Shown: positions 9,414 through 24,400, numbered from the stretch's first letter. The stretch: DNA of 36,187 nt from Silene noctiflora (GCA_009801015.1 VHZZ01000033.1:201600-237786); one strand, 5' to 3'. The notes: generated from the letters alone by a model not told the origin. Numbers and translations are program-made.

Positions 9414-12400
9414 ATGGGGCTTTTCGATGGACTCCCTGTTCCTTCCGACAAAGCTGTAAGTATAATTCTGTAACACAAGTACTACGCTTTTGTATTAAGA
9501 GTGTATTTGTTCTTGATATGCTATTCCATGAAGTTTACTTTAATGCCTAATTGTTGCCGCGAGACTACGAGAGGGATCATGTTTACCGTATTCAGTTGTC
9601 TCAAGACTCCCAAAATGGCTAGACTGTAGTTTGCTGTAGTTGTAGCACTAGAGGTGAATTATTGTTTGCCGTCCAGAACATCATTATCTCAATGCCTCAA
9701 GGGCTTTCGTGAACTGTGGGGTTAGAGGCGGTCAGATGTAGACATTCTTACCCACGTGCTAACATAGAGAGACATACGACACAAAATGAAAATGCGTCAA
9801 GAATTGCATCGAACGAAAACTACTTTACAAAATTAAACACCAGCAGTTTAGTGAGTCATTGTAGATCTTATGTTTCTCCGAAATTTAAATTAAGAACTAG
9901 CTGTTTGAATAAGGATAATTCTTTGTTGCATATTTTGATTATGTCACTATGTAGAGAAGAGAAGGCCATACATTAAAGTTCAGATTCATGGTTGATCTCG
10001 TTGCTCTTTATACCATGTAGTGTGTGTACAAGATGGATTTCTTATATTTCATTACGTGTTCTAGCGTGTTACGTCCAATGTGCATCTACTTTTGTTTAAA
10101 TGTGTCTAATATGAGGAGAAGAGAGGGCATACATTAACTGGTGCTTCCAATGTTGCAGCATTTGAGGGAGGAGTTATTGAAAATTGATGAAAGTTGGGCT
10201 GCAGCACGTTTTGACTCCTTGCCTCACGTGGTACGTGTTTTGACCTCAAAAGACAGGGAAACTGAACTAGAAGCTTTAAAGCAAAACAATGATGTTATTG
10301 AGGATGTTGTGAATGAAGTTGTACATGCCTATCATAGTGGCTTCAATAGGGCAATTCAAAATTACTCTCAGGTACTTTCTCTATTTTGCCTTTTGTGATG
10401 AAAAATAATGCAATTCCATTATCATAGAGTAGCTTAGCAGGTATTTTATGCTTCTGCAGTCTGTAGATAAGAAAGACACCCTCCAAAAAACATTGACACT
10501 GTCAAAACATGTAGATTCTTTAGGTGTGAAACTTAGGTGAACCTTTGTTATATATAGCTGTATGTTTACGGTTTTAACTCATTGGTTGTTAACTGAATAA
10601 AACTGAGCTAGAGCTTGAGTTGGTATTGCTGGTGCTCTCAACTCAAATTCACCATTATATTTTTTTTATTTGCTTGCCACAGTTCAATACTTCAATGATC
10701 CCACTTGCTTAGGTTTGGCTTGATTTTTGTACTCCTCTGTCTTGATGCTGTAATCTAAAATATGTCATTGAATAAATGTAAAAATTGCTGGCTAAAATAA
10801 ATGAAAGAACAATGAGAAATTGACTTGGTGTCTTTTACTGTATGTTATAAATAATAATAGAGCTCCTTGGTGTCATTTTTGTTGATACCCTTCCTCACTT
10901 GTTATGTATTGTCAGGAAAAATTCACACTAATAATCTCAAGTTCGTTATGTCTTCTCAAAATAATCCAAAGTTGGAATTATGTTGTTGTAATCCCAAGTT
11001 CGGGGGCCTTCTTCCCAAAACGGTCTCAAAAGTAACTATACAGCGGAAAGTTAACAGTGTTATTTTTGAATTATGTTGGGATGATACCTCATCTTTTAGG
11101 ATTATTGGAAGACCAATTATAGTAGTTGAGATGATTTTGGAAGATGAAGCAAACTTGAGATTATCTGTGTGAAATTTATATAGTTTATCAAAAGTCGAAT
11201 CCTAAATGTGCTTTATAGTTTTACTCATATTGTTTATCAAAAGTCGAGTCTTAAAATATGCTTTTAATTTTACTCGTACGCTTGCGTGGTCAGATTTTGC
11301 GGTTATTTAGCGAATCTGCTGAAAGTATTTCGGTTGTGAGGAGTGACCTCTCTGAAGCAAAGAAACGACTTGGTGCTCGTAACAAGCAGTTGCACCAGTT
11401 ATGGTATCGATCTGTTACATTACGTCACATAATCTCTCTTTTAGATCAGATTGAGGGATTATCTAAGGTATATGTTCTTCATGCACATTTTTTTAATACT
11501 AGTGGTATGTGCTTTAGGATATAATGGAATAAATTGTAATGACCCACTAAACTATCCGTGCTTCTTATATTGTAAAATACCTGTGGTTGACGAAATTCTC
11601 AACTTAGTTTTCACTATTGGGTAATTCGGAAGCAACCTCTATTTGTTTTTAAGACAAGAGTAAGGTTGCCTACATTGACCTAGTAAGGTTGCCTTGAGAC
11701 ACTGAGAAGTGTTTTTGTTGTTGTACTGGTTTTTTATGCTTATAGGCGTAAAGGCGTTTCTTAGCGTTGTCTTAGTTTGAGCTGCATTTATAATTCTTGT
11801 TCTGTTGAACTCCTTTTATTGAATATTGGTTTTTACCTAATTTGTAAAGGTCACTTATTGTTAATACGTATGTAGGGTGATTCATCTTTTATAATAACAT
11901 CTTCCCCGCTCATCCTCCTTAAAAAAAGGCTGTCGATTTAGGTCTCTTCATTATTCAGAATGACTACAAGCCTTTTTCCTGTGAATGTTCATCCAATGTT
12001 TTTAATTCATGTGTTTAAGGGTTCAAGCCCATTGTATTTTGTGCAATGCTTTAATTTTGTGGCACTTGTCAGGCTCTTTCTTTGAAGCTGAAGCAATTTG
12101 TTATATTAACAATTCCTGTCTCATTGCTCTTTTCGTACATAATGTAGGTTCCAGCTCGCATTGAGAAACTTATTGCTGAGAAACAGTTTTATGCTGCAGT
12201 CCAAGTACATGTTCAGTCCTCATTGATGCTTGAGAGAGAAGGCCTTCAAACGGTTCTCTCTCTGTCCATTTTAATGTTTTATTTTACTTCTCTTTTTCCT
12301 TTTTCTGGCCGCCCTTTTAAGTATATTGTTTGGTTGAAATGTTTTGCCATTGTTAATTTAATCCCATAGTGTTGGTTAATTTAAGTGTGGTAGTCGAGGT

Positions 12401-15400
12401 TTACAAATTTAGAACAGGAGACCATCTAACTATGACCAGATACCATGCCTATTTGCTCACTATTATTCGACTATGGAATATAGATGAAATAATGCGAAAT
12501 GACTTATTAAATTCTCAATGCATCTTGTATCGTGGAGTATCACATGCATTTTTACGACCCAATTTCAGCACTAGTCATCCATAAACATCCTTTCTATGTT
12601 TTTAGCTCATGTTGCTGTCCAGGCCGTCACATACGAGAATCATAGAGGCATTGGTGTCAGGGTTATTCGAAAACAACCGTTGTGTATTTTTGACGCATGG
12701 ATAAGGGTTCGCATATCTAATTCCCTTACCTCACCTCCTTACATCGCACAGGTGGACCCATTAAGATATTTGGGTAATATTGTTGTTGTTGTGTTAGAAT
12801 TCACTACCGGACCTTATATCTAATATACTTTCTTAAGGTCTTAGAAGTGATAATAAAAGTATAGTGATTTTTTCGTAACTTTTTGTTGTACAGAAAAAAA
12901 AAATCAAAATTCACGACTTTGTATAGGTTGCATTGTGTTCACCGACCCAGATAGTAGGGAGTTGAGAACTCTCTATGTGAATGATATGATCTGTCGTTAT
13001 GATGGTTTATTGCTTGACGTATTTCTGACTCTCTAGTCTCTAGGCGTAAGAAATGTAGGTAAAGTCTTATATCGTGTAGGCTCCTCCTTCAATGATCATG
13101 ATTAGCCCTCTAAGAAAGAGTATAGTTAGCATATGATATGGGTGGAGTCGATGCATTTTATTCTCTCTACAGTTGAGATAGAAAGCATCTTTTATCTAGT
13201 GAAACAAAATGGAAGAACTCCTCGTACAGACTCTTCTTTCTAATCAGAGCCCAGGTTTTATCTATTCCTTGTTGTAAAATTTGTGTAGGTCAGTTATGTA
13301 CTTATGTGTGTTGGATTAGGCTTTTAACATTTCATTGTCGTGAACTTTTTCAGCAATTCACTTAAACCAATCTTGTACTTTTGCCAGTCCTGCTCTCAAG
13401 AGCTATGTAATGCACGCTCATACATATTGCAAACTAACTAACTAGCTAGGCTCTATGATCAGGTTGGTGCACTACAAGATGTTAGATCTGAGTTGAGTAA
13501 GTTGCGTGGTGTTCTCTTCTATAAGGTTTTGGAGGACTTGCATGCTCATCTTTATAATAATGGTGATTATAGGTATTCTTTCTTTCTCTCCTTGGTCCTT
13601 GCTGTTTTGTTGACTATTTGCACCATAGTTGCAATTATGATTGAAGTTTGATGCTTCCTGTTAATGAAATTTCGTAGTGTTCTTGTTAGTTTTCATTGTA
13701 ATAATGCTTATTGTTGTCTATAGTTCTTTCTTTGTTCAATAAATTCTTTGCTGGCTTCTGTGTGGGATAGGTGTATCTCGTATTTTGCTATAAAGGCTGG
13801 TTATTGGGTCTTATTCTTCTGAAAAGGAGTTCTAATGTCTGAAATTCTATTTGCCCATCTCCAGCTCTATTTCTTCAAGCATACTTGACAGAGATGATGA
13901 AACTACCTTGGCCACAGCCTTTTCTTTGTCTATGAGTATTTCACAAACACAATCTAGACGAACAAGATCAGCTAAACCTGACAATGGTGTTGATGGAGGG
14001 TAAACATTCTCTTTCCTTTTTATTCCTTTCATTTGGTAATTGTTACATCTTGGACAATGCAACTATATCACCTGTCTATGATGTGGGGCCATGTAAGCAC
14101 ATGACCATTGCCTATCGCCCAATCACAAGCTTTTGGTGCTCTCCACTGATGCATATGGCATCTATAATTTCCATACTTAAAAGTGAAAAAGAGGTGACAC
14201 CTTTAGTCTGTACTGTCCATCATAAACGTAACATTTCTTTCAGCTGTCTTTGGTCACAATTTAAGTAATTCCTAATACTATTTGCGAACCAACTGCTGTC
14301 AGACCTGCAGATCGTAAGGTCTAGCTAGAAATGACGACCTTAGCTTACCCGATAGCATTTGAAGTAGTTTTCTAACACCAGCCATGAGACACAAGTAATT
14401 ACAGCAGCCTCAAAACCTTTGTTGTGCATTTTGCCATTCCTCCTGTACAATGTGGAAAGTGGAATATGTTACTGTTTGCCATACTTAACAGGAGTACAAT
14501 AGGAATGTTTAGTAAGTGATGTCCGACTCTCTAATATGGGTCAATCTCAACTTCATAATCAACTTTGTTTTATAGTTATGTCTTTAATTTAATAGAAAAG
14601 ACACTTACCTTTCCTGCGTTGTTTTTCTCATGGATCTTGTTCTCGAGTGAACTCAACTTGTTTTCTTTGGAAAAAAAAACAGTAGGCGGGGATTCTCTGT
14701 GTTATACCCCTCCAACTTACTACTTTCTATGTTAGTAGCGAATTATTTCATTCTGGATTAAAACTTTTCACCGGCCATTTTAACCTGCTTCTGTTTGATA
14801 ATGATACATGTTTTCTTCAGGTTACATAATGGTCATTATGATGAGGAGGGATTGAGAGGTGAAGAAACTGATGTTAATAGAAAAGGTAGAATTTTATCCA
14901 GTCAACTTCCACCATGGCTTTCCTCAGCTTCACCTGATGAGTTCCTGGTATGGTCAGTTAGATCTCATCAACTTTCAGCAGTGTTTACAGGGTCATGAAT
15001 TTTAGGTTTTGTACATTCATTTGGTCTCAGGAAGTTGTGCAGAAGACTGATGCTCCTCTACACGTGAAGTATCTGCGAACTATGATTGAATGCTTGTGCA
15101 AGCTTGGCAAGGTTGCTGCAGCTGGCGCTATTATATGGTAATTGCTTGTTCTCCTTCCCAGAACTTGTGTGTGCCTTCGATAGGAATAGTGAATTTAGGG
15201 AAAAAGACGACGTTCTCGTTGCTCTTGAAAAACTTTGTGATGTGTCTCAAGCACACCCAGGCAACTTCCCTTTTTTCTCAAGAAGAAACTTTGTAATGGG
15301 TCTCTGTTTAGCCATTTATATGTATATATGTTGGAGTGGGATTTAAGTTAGATTCTCTTGCTGTTCTCACTCACTCTGTTCCTGTAAAAGGGTCGGTTGG

Positions 15401-18400
15401 ATTGGGGTTACAGTTACAGCCTACAGGACCATGGGGGACATGGAGGAAAAATACAAAGGAAAGTAGGAGGTGATGGTAGTGGCGGATAGAGGAAGGAGAT
15501 GAAGATAGGTTAAGAAGTATCACATTAAGGGGGTAATAGTTACCCACCTCTTCCTTAGGGAGCTAGGGGTAATGTATTACCCTCATATGGGATTTATACT
15601 TCCTCCCGCCACACTGCTCCCGTCACCATTCTTTATCTTCCCTTTACGATCACCATTTCCTCTTTTTCTCCTTTGTCTCGAGCCCGTGATCTTCATAACA
15701 GTTACTCCTAATCCAAGAAAGCCCAAATACTCAACAAATTAATTGGGCTATGAGTATTGTGCGAATAATTTGGTTGGATAGTGCTAGTATCATCTTCCAG
15801 GATTGGGTATTTTAGCAGCATTGCTTGTCAATTTTTAGCCTGTTGTTGGGCTCTTGTTCACGAGGCTATCCTTGGCATGTATCTGTATAAAAAGTTATTG
15901 GATAATAGTCCCCCTCCCCTATTTCTCTTCTTACTTTTGGTGGATACGTGGTCTCCACCTTCCACACTGTATTCTCGTTAATCTTAAAAAAAAGTGGAAG
16001 GATGTTGAATTTTTGGCTTATGAGTTCAGCTTGTCAATCATACGAAGCTTTTCTTTATCTTTGAGTCTTCAGGGTTCGTCTGACCTCTGATCTTAAGTTC
16101 TTTTTATGAGGTGAGTGTGCATTACAGTTGGTGATATTCACTTATCAAAGTGATCGATCTAGCGTGCTCTGTTTCACAAACATATAAACATTCTTTGGCC
16201 TGAGATCTGTGTTACGTCCCTTTCTTCTATTGACTTTAACTTAATTTATTTCCTTTCTTTCTCGGTGAAACCTGTGATTGTTATAGTCAGAGGCTTAGAC
16301 CTACAATTCACGAGGTCATTACCGCCAAGATCAAGAATTATGCGAACCGCATGAGCTCATCCAAGCCTGGAACTAGTCTGACAACATATTCGTCAACTTT
16401 ACAAAATTTGAAGGGGCAGTTGGAGATGTACCAGTTGTCCAAACAGAAACGTGCAAATGGCATGTCTCTCAGTGGAACATTGTTGGCTGTTAGTCCAGTA
16501 ACACCTGTGATGTCACCCTCGGGAAAAGCGCAGGCTATTGCAAGAGAACTTCTGAATTCTATCCTGGATGCAATTGTTAAGATATTTGGTGAGCCACCAG
16601 TCATTTTTACGCAATAATTAGTTTATTTATTATATTATAAACCTATATAAGAAACAGTTGTCATACTTCATTCACACTTGGAATTGGCAACTGAATGATT
16701 GTATAATCTCTAAGCTATTTTTATTAGAATTTATTTTATGAGCCTGAGACTTCATCTCATCAATGTTTAGAGAATCATGTTATTATTGGAGAACTCCTTG
16801 AGTCAAAAGCTAGTCAACAAATGGACATCAATACGCCCAAGTCTTTGGTGGATGTAAGCTGGAACACTGAATCAGACTCTACTGGTGGTTATACTATTGG
16901 GTTCTCACTTACAGTTCTTCAGGTATTCTGATTTATACTTTGTTTTAGCTTTGTGCGTGGTTTATGATCTTTTCCTGTGTTGTGCCAATATTGACATTTG
17001 CTAGATTGGCTAATCTTGCCATCCTATTTTCAAAGTGATCAGGGTGTTTATTTGCAACTTTTCCTGACTAGTTCACGATTTTTGATTGCGTGATAGAGTG
17101 AATGCCAACAGCTGATATGTGAGATTTTGCGAGCAACTCCAAAAGCATCATCAGCTGACGCTACTGTGCAAACAGCTAAACTAGCAGGGAAGGTTCCGTC
17201 GAAAGAGAAAAAGTAAGTGAAAACGTGGAGAATCTTTTTTAATCAACCGAGTTTCTGTTAGCTACGATTGTGTACTTTTGAGCTTCAGTTGTAGACTGCA
17301 ACTAATTATTACTCAAAAATATTTTTTGTTTAAAATGGTAATAGAAGATATCTATTAAAACACATTAGAAGGTGACACCCATGTATAGGAAACACAAGGG
17401 GGTGCCTATACACAATCGGAGAGTTGGGTGTTAAACACTTCAGCTATCAAAAGTTAGGTGCTGGTGAGAGTGGTTTAACTGTCTCCAAATAAAGGACTTT
17501 GAAAGCGGATTATGAACTCTTGAGTCTTGACGCATACAAGGGTTACAAGCAATATCATTAAAATACAGTGACTCTTTTTAATAGAGAAACACCACCAAAA
17601 CGAAGAACCATCTTCCAATATTTGCTAATGCAATCCTTTTTCACCTTACTCTTCTGAGATGGAAAACATCTTTAGCCTTGCAAGGGCAAACCCTACTCAA
17701 GCTGAACGGAGACAAGGACAAGAGCCAAAATGACAAAGACCAAGAGACCAACAATGTGATAAACAGATTATTCACTCTCAAAGAACTCCATCTAGTCAAA
17801 CTGAAGTTTTCTTCTCAGGAGCATGTCTTCTATTTAGATTTTCCTTTCTCTCTGCTTCAATGGCAAGCTTTTGGGATCCCTGCACTATACAAATGAAGTG
17901 GCTGGGAAGTCATGAGAGGCATACTTCTCTAGAAGATTGCACAATTTCTTAACTGACTAAAGCTTTAGATTTATCTTGCAACCAAATCATCTTGTAGACT
18001 CGCTATTTCCTTCAGTTTCAATTTTGACCAGAAAAAGTAATTCAAAAGGCCGCAAATTTGAAGGTTCTCTGAATCATTTAGGAGCCTGGAAACATTGCAT
18101 CCAAGTGATGATGATTGTCGTCCCATAAAACAACTTTCTTCATGGTTGCTACCTTGAGAGAAGCAATTTGGAAGAGGTCATGGAGCTGGAGTTCCAAAAG
18201 TGATTTGAGTACTTGAGTGAGTGGTGTACCCTGTCTCACTTCGAAGATTCATGGTTAATAGAATTGGTCCTGGGATGATTTCTGCAGGGAAGACTTGTGT
18301 TGTCATTTTTTGGGATTATAATTATGACTTTATGGTCCAAGCCAGTGTTTATTAGAGACTTTACCATAACTTTAAAGTTTCAAATGAAGGAGATTTAGCA

Positions 18401-21400
18401 CCAAAACTAGTTTGATAAACTTAAAAGTGATGAAAGCTTAGGCACGGGGAAGTGAATATGGAAATGTCGAGGGAAACAGAGATATTACCTATATGTAAAC
18501 GATATAAGAACTTTATGATTCTTTACATATCCTTGTGAATAACTGACCATTGTGCTTTGTAATTTTATTCCTTTTGTGAAGGATAATGTTCTGGAAGCTT
18601 GTTTAAGCATTTGTAATGTGTCACAGGGATGGCTCAGATGGTAGCCTCACATTTGCTTTCCGATTTACAGATGCTACATTGTCTATTCCTAATCAAGGTA
18701 CCAAAAGTAGTTTTTAAATTTCTCTGATTTGACATATATTTTGAACATGCGTAGAGTCAGTAATTTTCTTTTTCAAAATATTTACTTGCATATTCCTTTT
18801 GAGATTTTATGGATCTCACGTTATGTACGTTACGTGTCACAACGTCTCAAGGACTTACCAACAGTGATGGGGCAAGGGGATCTGTGCAACAACCTACTCT
18901 TGTGCTAAATCAACACAAAGAGGTTACTTTCCGATGACGCGTGTTGAAAGTTGCATTGGCGGAATGCTACTTAAAATATAAACAGCGCAATCAGTTTAGT
19001 GAGTCATTACGTTATGCTATCATATTCTAAATCCAAAAAACAGTTTGTCTTTGGGGATTCTTCCTAAAAGATCCCTACAATCTTTCAACACGATAAGAAC
19101 ATTTTGTATTTCTCTCTATTGAGGATATTTGTCCCCATTCCTTGTATTGTTATTGATTCATCTATACAATTTTTTCTCATCTAAAGAAAGTAGTGAGTCT
19201 TTGATTACATTGAAAGTGAAAATAATTGACATCATGCTCTGTGATAAATAAAAATGCTTCTGATAACATTCAGTAGTGCTTCATCTTAAATAGACTATAC
19301 TTAGCTTATTCCTTCTGATAGCATTGATTTCTGTGCTTGAAGAGATCATATTCAATTCGTCTTCAGTAACAGACTGGCTTATGGTCTATTTTTTTTTATT
19401 CAACCAGTCTTCTAACCTTTTTCTAGTTCCTCTGTCAAAGATTCGAAGTAATACGTTGCATTGTTGGCTGGTATTTAGTTTAACTGATAGAGAGGGTTTG
19501 TAAATAATTTTCCAATTAGCACTATTATATCTTAGGGCATATATTATTGTCAGGAGGACAGAGTTGGAACAAGAAGGCCCAAAACATATCGCAAGAGGGA
19601 TATGGATCTGCAGCTGTCTTGCCTGAGGAAGGAATCTATCTAGCAGCAGCTGTTTATCGCCCAGTGCTTCAGGTTTGGGGTTGTTATTCTTTCAATATTT
19701 AATCATTAATTTGGAAATAAAAAGTTTTCCAACTTAACCTCTTATCTTTTGTTCGTTGCAGTTTACAAATAAGGTTGCTTCAGTGTTGCCTGAAAATTAT
19801 TCCAAGCTTGGGTATGTCTGGAAACGGAACCCCCCTCCCAATCTGTACAAAGCTCCAGAATATTAATTCAAAGTGAAGTCCTGTCTAATTACAATCATTC
19901 TGTGAAGGCCCTCGAGTAAGAAAGAAAATAAGAAATGTTCTGCCCTCTTTGACGCGCCTAAATCAACTTTTGCTGGGCTCTTTAAGCTAAAATTCCATGT
20001 AGGAGTTAATGATTTGCTTATTAAAAGGCCTTGGCCGTGTATCCTCATATACCTGGGATTTACTTAATTAAAACTCCGTAACTAGAAGACAATGGAAAAA
20101 GGATGCACATTTTTTAAGACCGATTACGTATCTTTTCGTGTTGCTGTTTACCCTGTTTCAGCAGTTTGAATTGCAGATTGGAATTTGTCTTTTGGGCCTA
20201 AACTAGGATACTTTGATGCTATAAAATATTATCTTATTACTTTGGTTGCTTACAGTAAACTGAAGTCCTGATTCTCTTTGTAGTTTGTTTCCAGTTTTAA
20301 GTTGCCAAAGTAACAGAGCGGAGAAAAGTTAGAAAAGAGAGGCGGGTGGGAAAAACTATCATATCTATATTTGCCATATTTGAGTAATTATTAATGCCTT
20401 TATTTTTTAAGTTAGCTTGACAATTATTTGCCGCAGTCAAATATTGTATAGTTTCTTTCGAATTACTAGAGGACTTTCTTTGCATTATGTCATACACTGA
20501 TACTTTGCATGAGGCTTTGTCGGTGGTTCTTGTTTCATTATGTGAACCAAGTGAACTTTTACAAGAAACAAGGCTTGTAAGTAATCATGTAGATATTCAG
20601 GTGCTGCCATTCAGTTTTAGTGGTTGATTTTTGTCTATGGCGATTTAGCAAGTAGTTAGAGATTAAAAGCGTTACCCATGTGGATCTTCTTAGGTCTTTT
20701 CCAGTCTCCTTTTTTTTGCACTTATTTCATCATTTGGGGATTATCGTTGCTGTTTGATAACCATATTCAACTTCTCTTTTACCCAGGAATGATGGATTGC
20801 TTGCTTTCGTGGATAATTTTGTGAAAGACCAGTTCTTACCTACAATGTTTGTGGACTACCGAAAAAGTGTGCAGCAGGCCATATCTAGTAAGTTCACGTC
20901 TTTTTGTAATTGTTTCAGACTGTCAGCTGAAGGCCCCTTCCCTCAATTACTTTTCATTGGTTCTATAATATTTATTTATCTATAAGAAATGTAAGACCCA
21001 TAAGTTTCATGTAAAACCTTGAATATTTTGAAGGTGTAAGACATATAGACCTAGGCACAGTTTCTATCTGTTATATTGTGCAATAGATGCTGTCAATGTA
21101 TTAGAAGTGCAAGGAGGTGGGCCCGAATGCTAGATGCTAGTGAAAGAAGCTGTGGAGCCATTTAGCCTGGATGTATTTCAGTATTCTTGCAATTTCTTGT
21201 ATTGTGTTCTTGTATAGTTCTATAGTTCTAAGCGTACATAATACAAATTTCACTGCATGGGAATTGTAAAAGAGCTTCAGCTTTCAACGTCCTTATAATG
21301 GATGTCTGCGGCTAAAGTCAAGCTACCGGATACACTCATCTAGTCATCCCCTAGCGAATCGTGAATTGGTTGTGCACTTCTGCATGTTCATGTATCCGCC

Positions 21401-24400
21401 TTTCCTCAAAATGTACTCCTACATATTTCACTCTAGGAAGAGCTTATTGTGATTTGTGTATAAGGTGTTACATGTCCCTAACAAATTAGTCAGCCTTGGT
21501 CTAAAGTGATCATATCTTAAATAAAGGATTCAAGATGAATATGTTCGACACTGACACTTCTCATCAATAATTGATGGCTTATCACTGGCTCGTATACTTC
21601 CACGTCATCCATGGATTAAAAAAAAAACCTTTATGTTGATACTTATGCTACTCAAACTCCGGGCATGAGTGTCAGGTACGTATTCAAGTGTCGGACTCGC
21701 CCTGAGTCAACTTTTTAGACATGGGCATTGTCCTGTAATGAGGTAGGGGGTGCAAGGGCCTAGGAGACTTGTCTTCAAAGCAGAAATATAATTACTAGTT
21801 TTTAAACTGTAACTCAGTTTGGGAGATAATTGAAAAATAAGAATTGAAATCATGAATATCATACTAAATTTATCATTCAAAGACCAAATCGGTGTTGCTT
21901 GGTTGTGGGTACAGAAGTGTGAATGTGTCTTATTCCAGAAGCCTTGTCTTGTATTTACTGCAGGCCCAGCTGCCTTTCGTCCGCGGGCACATGCTGCTTC
22001 TCAATATATTCAATCTGTTGAGAAGGGTCGACCTGTTTTACAGGGATTGCTGGCGATAGATCTTTTGGCGAAGGAGGTATTTTAGCTTCATCTATATGAT
22101 TTCTGTGGACGTATTTGTTTGGTTGGTTCTTGCATTCCTGGGATCCAGCATCTAAGTATATTAGTGTATCGCAGAAATCGGAATTGCTTAATAATGTATC
22201 TCTAGAAGGCTCACAGTACTTGTTGATTGGTATGGTAACCAAGTTTATGAATAACTTATAAATTCTTTGATACTGAACATTGAATGAAGGGCCTTAAATG
22301 TAAATTTTCTGATGAATGGCTAAAATTTTTGCACCAATCCCTCACAGAGACTTCGCCTTTTATAGACACATTACTAAGAGATTAGCAATAAGTTTCTGAT
22401 TATTTGACCTAAAATGAAAGCCTTGAGCTATCTATACTCGTAACAGAATAGGTAATATCTAAAATACGTATCTTAGGCGAACGGAAATATCCAGGTAACA
22501 CAGCGATTTAGTTGCTATCTCTGAGCAGATTGGAAAGTCGTAAAATTGAATCATAGACTTACAGTCTCATTTTAACTTAGATCGGGCTCACTATGCATAT
22601 ACATGCAACATAATTTTTATCTCTTGTTGTTTCCTCGTAGGTTTTTGGCTGGGCTCAGGCAATGCCAATGTTCGCTGCTGAGCTTGTGAAGTACGTGCAA
22701 ACTTTCCTTGAGCGAGCATATGAAAGATGTCGTACTTCATATATGGAGGTGAATGTCTTTATATATGTATTTTGTGCTCCTTTTGCCTTGCTATTCATGT
22801 AAACTTTCCTTGAGCGAGCATGTGAAGTACGTGTATTATCTTATGGTATATAGTACATTGGTACATAGTATACGGTATGGTATATATGGTAAATGGTATT
22901 TGTTCCTTTTCGGCCATTTTTATACATATTCCTTTTTAGGTCATTCCACCCAATTTTATGATTTCCTTATCATGTAAGGAATTGGTAAATGGTGTTTTAT
23001 GGTAAATGGTATTCGTTCCTTTCCGACCAGTTCTATTTGTCTTGGTCAGAATTGGTTTTCTTAGGAGGCACTCTTTTTGTGGATTTTTCTTTAAAAAAAA
23101 CTTCATGTAACTAACTGTTCACCGATTTCTGTTCTACTTTATTGTGGAGTTGGGGGAGCTTTCCTTGCATTATAAAATACTTTCTGCACTTTGTAGGAAA
23201 GGACTAAAACATGCTTCTCTTCACAATGAGATTGTTTATACTACGGGATTCTCATGTGTCCCCTCTCCCCTATTTGAAAAATATGTAATAGAGGGCACCT
23301 CATCAGGTTTCTGACTTTGTTGCAGGCAGTTCTTGAGAAGCAAAGCTACATGTTGATTGGAAGGCATGACATTGAAAGCTTGATGAAACTTGATCCCGCT
23401 AATTCCTGTCTACACAATAGTATGTATGATAGTGCTTCTGATGCTTATGGAATGGAGGTTGAAAAACAGATGTGTGATCTTTTACTTAGTTTGCCTCCAA
23501 TCAAGCAGGTTAACTTGCTCTTTGGGCTTTATTACTGTGTTTGTCATATTAGCAGCAGTATTTTGGTGTTGTAAATTGTTATCAATACAGGCTCCCTTTT
23601 CTTTGGTCCGATTTGTCAGTAGTCCGTACTCTAGCTTTGTAATGTCCTCCTCCTTCCTCGAGGAGAAGGGGGAGGGGTGGGGTGGGAGTTGTTTGATTTA
23701 ACTGTTACAATCCGTACCATGGTAGTCTCAATTTGAGACTTGATCTTAAATTGGTTGTCCCGGCCAAATCTCTGTCTTTGCTTTGTAAATGCAGTTGAGA
23801 ATTGGCCACCTTAAAATGTGGCTGTGTTGACCTTGATAACTCAGCTGCGATCTGGTGTCACGATCTAATACCATGAGTCATTCTTAAATCTAGAGATGTG
23901 ATTGCTTATATTTGCCCTTCTCAAGCAGGAAAATCTGATTCGTGATGATAACAAAGTCATTTTGTTAGCTTCGTTGAGTGATTCGCTGGAATATGTTGCA
24001 GATTCAATTGAAAGGCAGGTTCTTCTCCCCTTCATGATTGATTATTATTGTTTAATATTATTCTGTACACAAAGTGAAATCACGAGAGTTTCATACTGTA
24101 AGCTCATTTTCATTTATTGTGCTGACGTGCTTCAGTGCGTGGCAGAAATGTCCTGAACAAGAAACGGTGTCCATGATGTATTAATGAATTTTCATCTCTT
24201 AAACAGGCTTGGAAAAACATTCTCTATTACATGTAACCAAGTGGAAGAGAAGAGCAGCAAGCAAAAAACACCCCGCCGTAATGAAGTCAGTAGCACACCC
24301 TCGAAGGATCTAGCATCGTTTGCTGATGATTACAGGAAACTTGCTGTTGATTGCCTTAAGGTCTTGCGTGTGGAAATGCAATTAGAGACGGTCTTTCATA

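Noticed and set aside
10867..11172. A 101-codon open frame in SEC8 intron 2
   Set aside because: It does not join any SEC8 exon in frame, has no recognisable domain, and the family protein has no insertion at this place.
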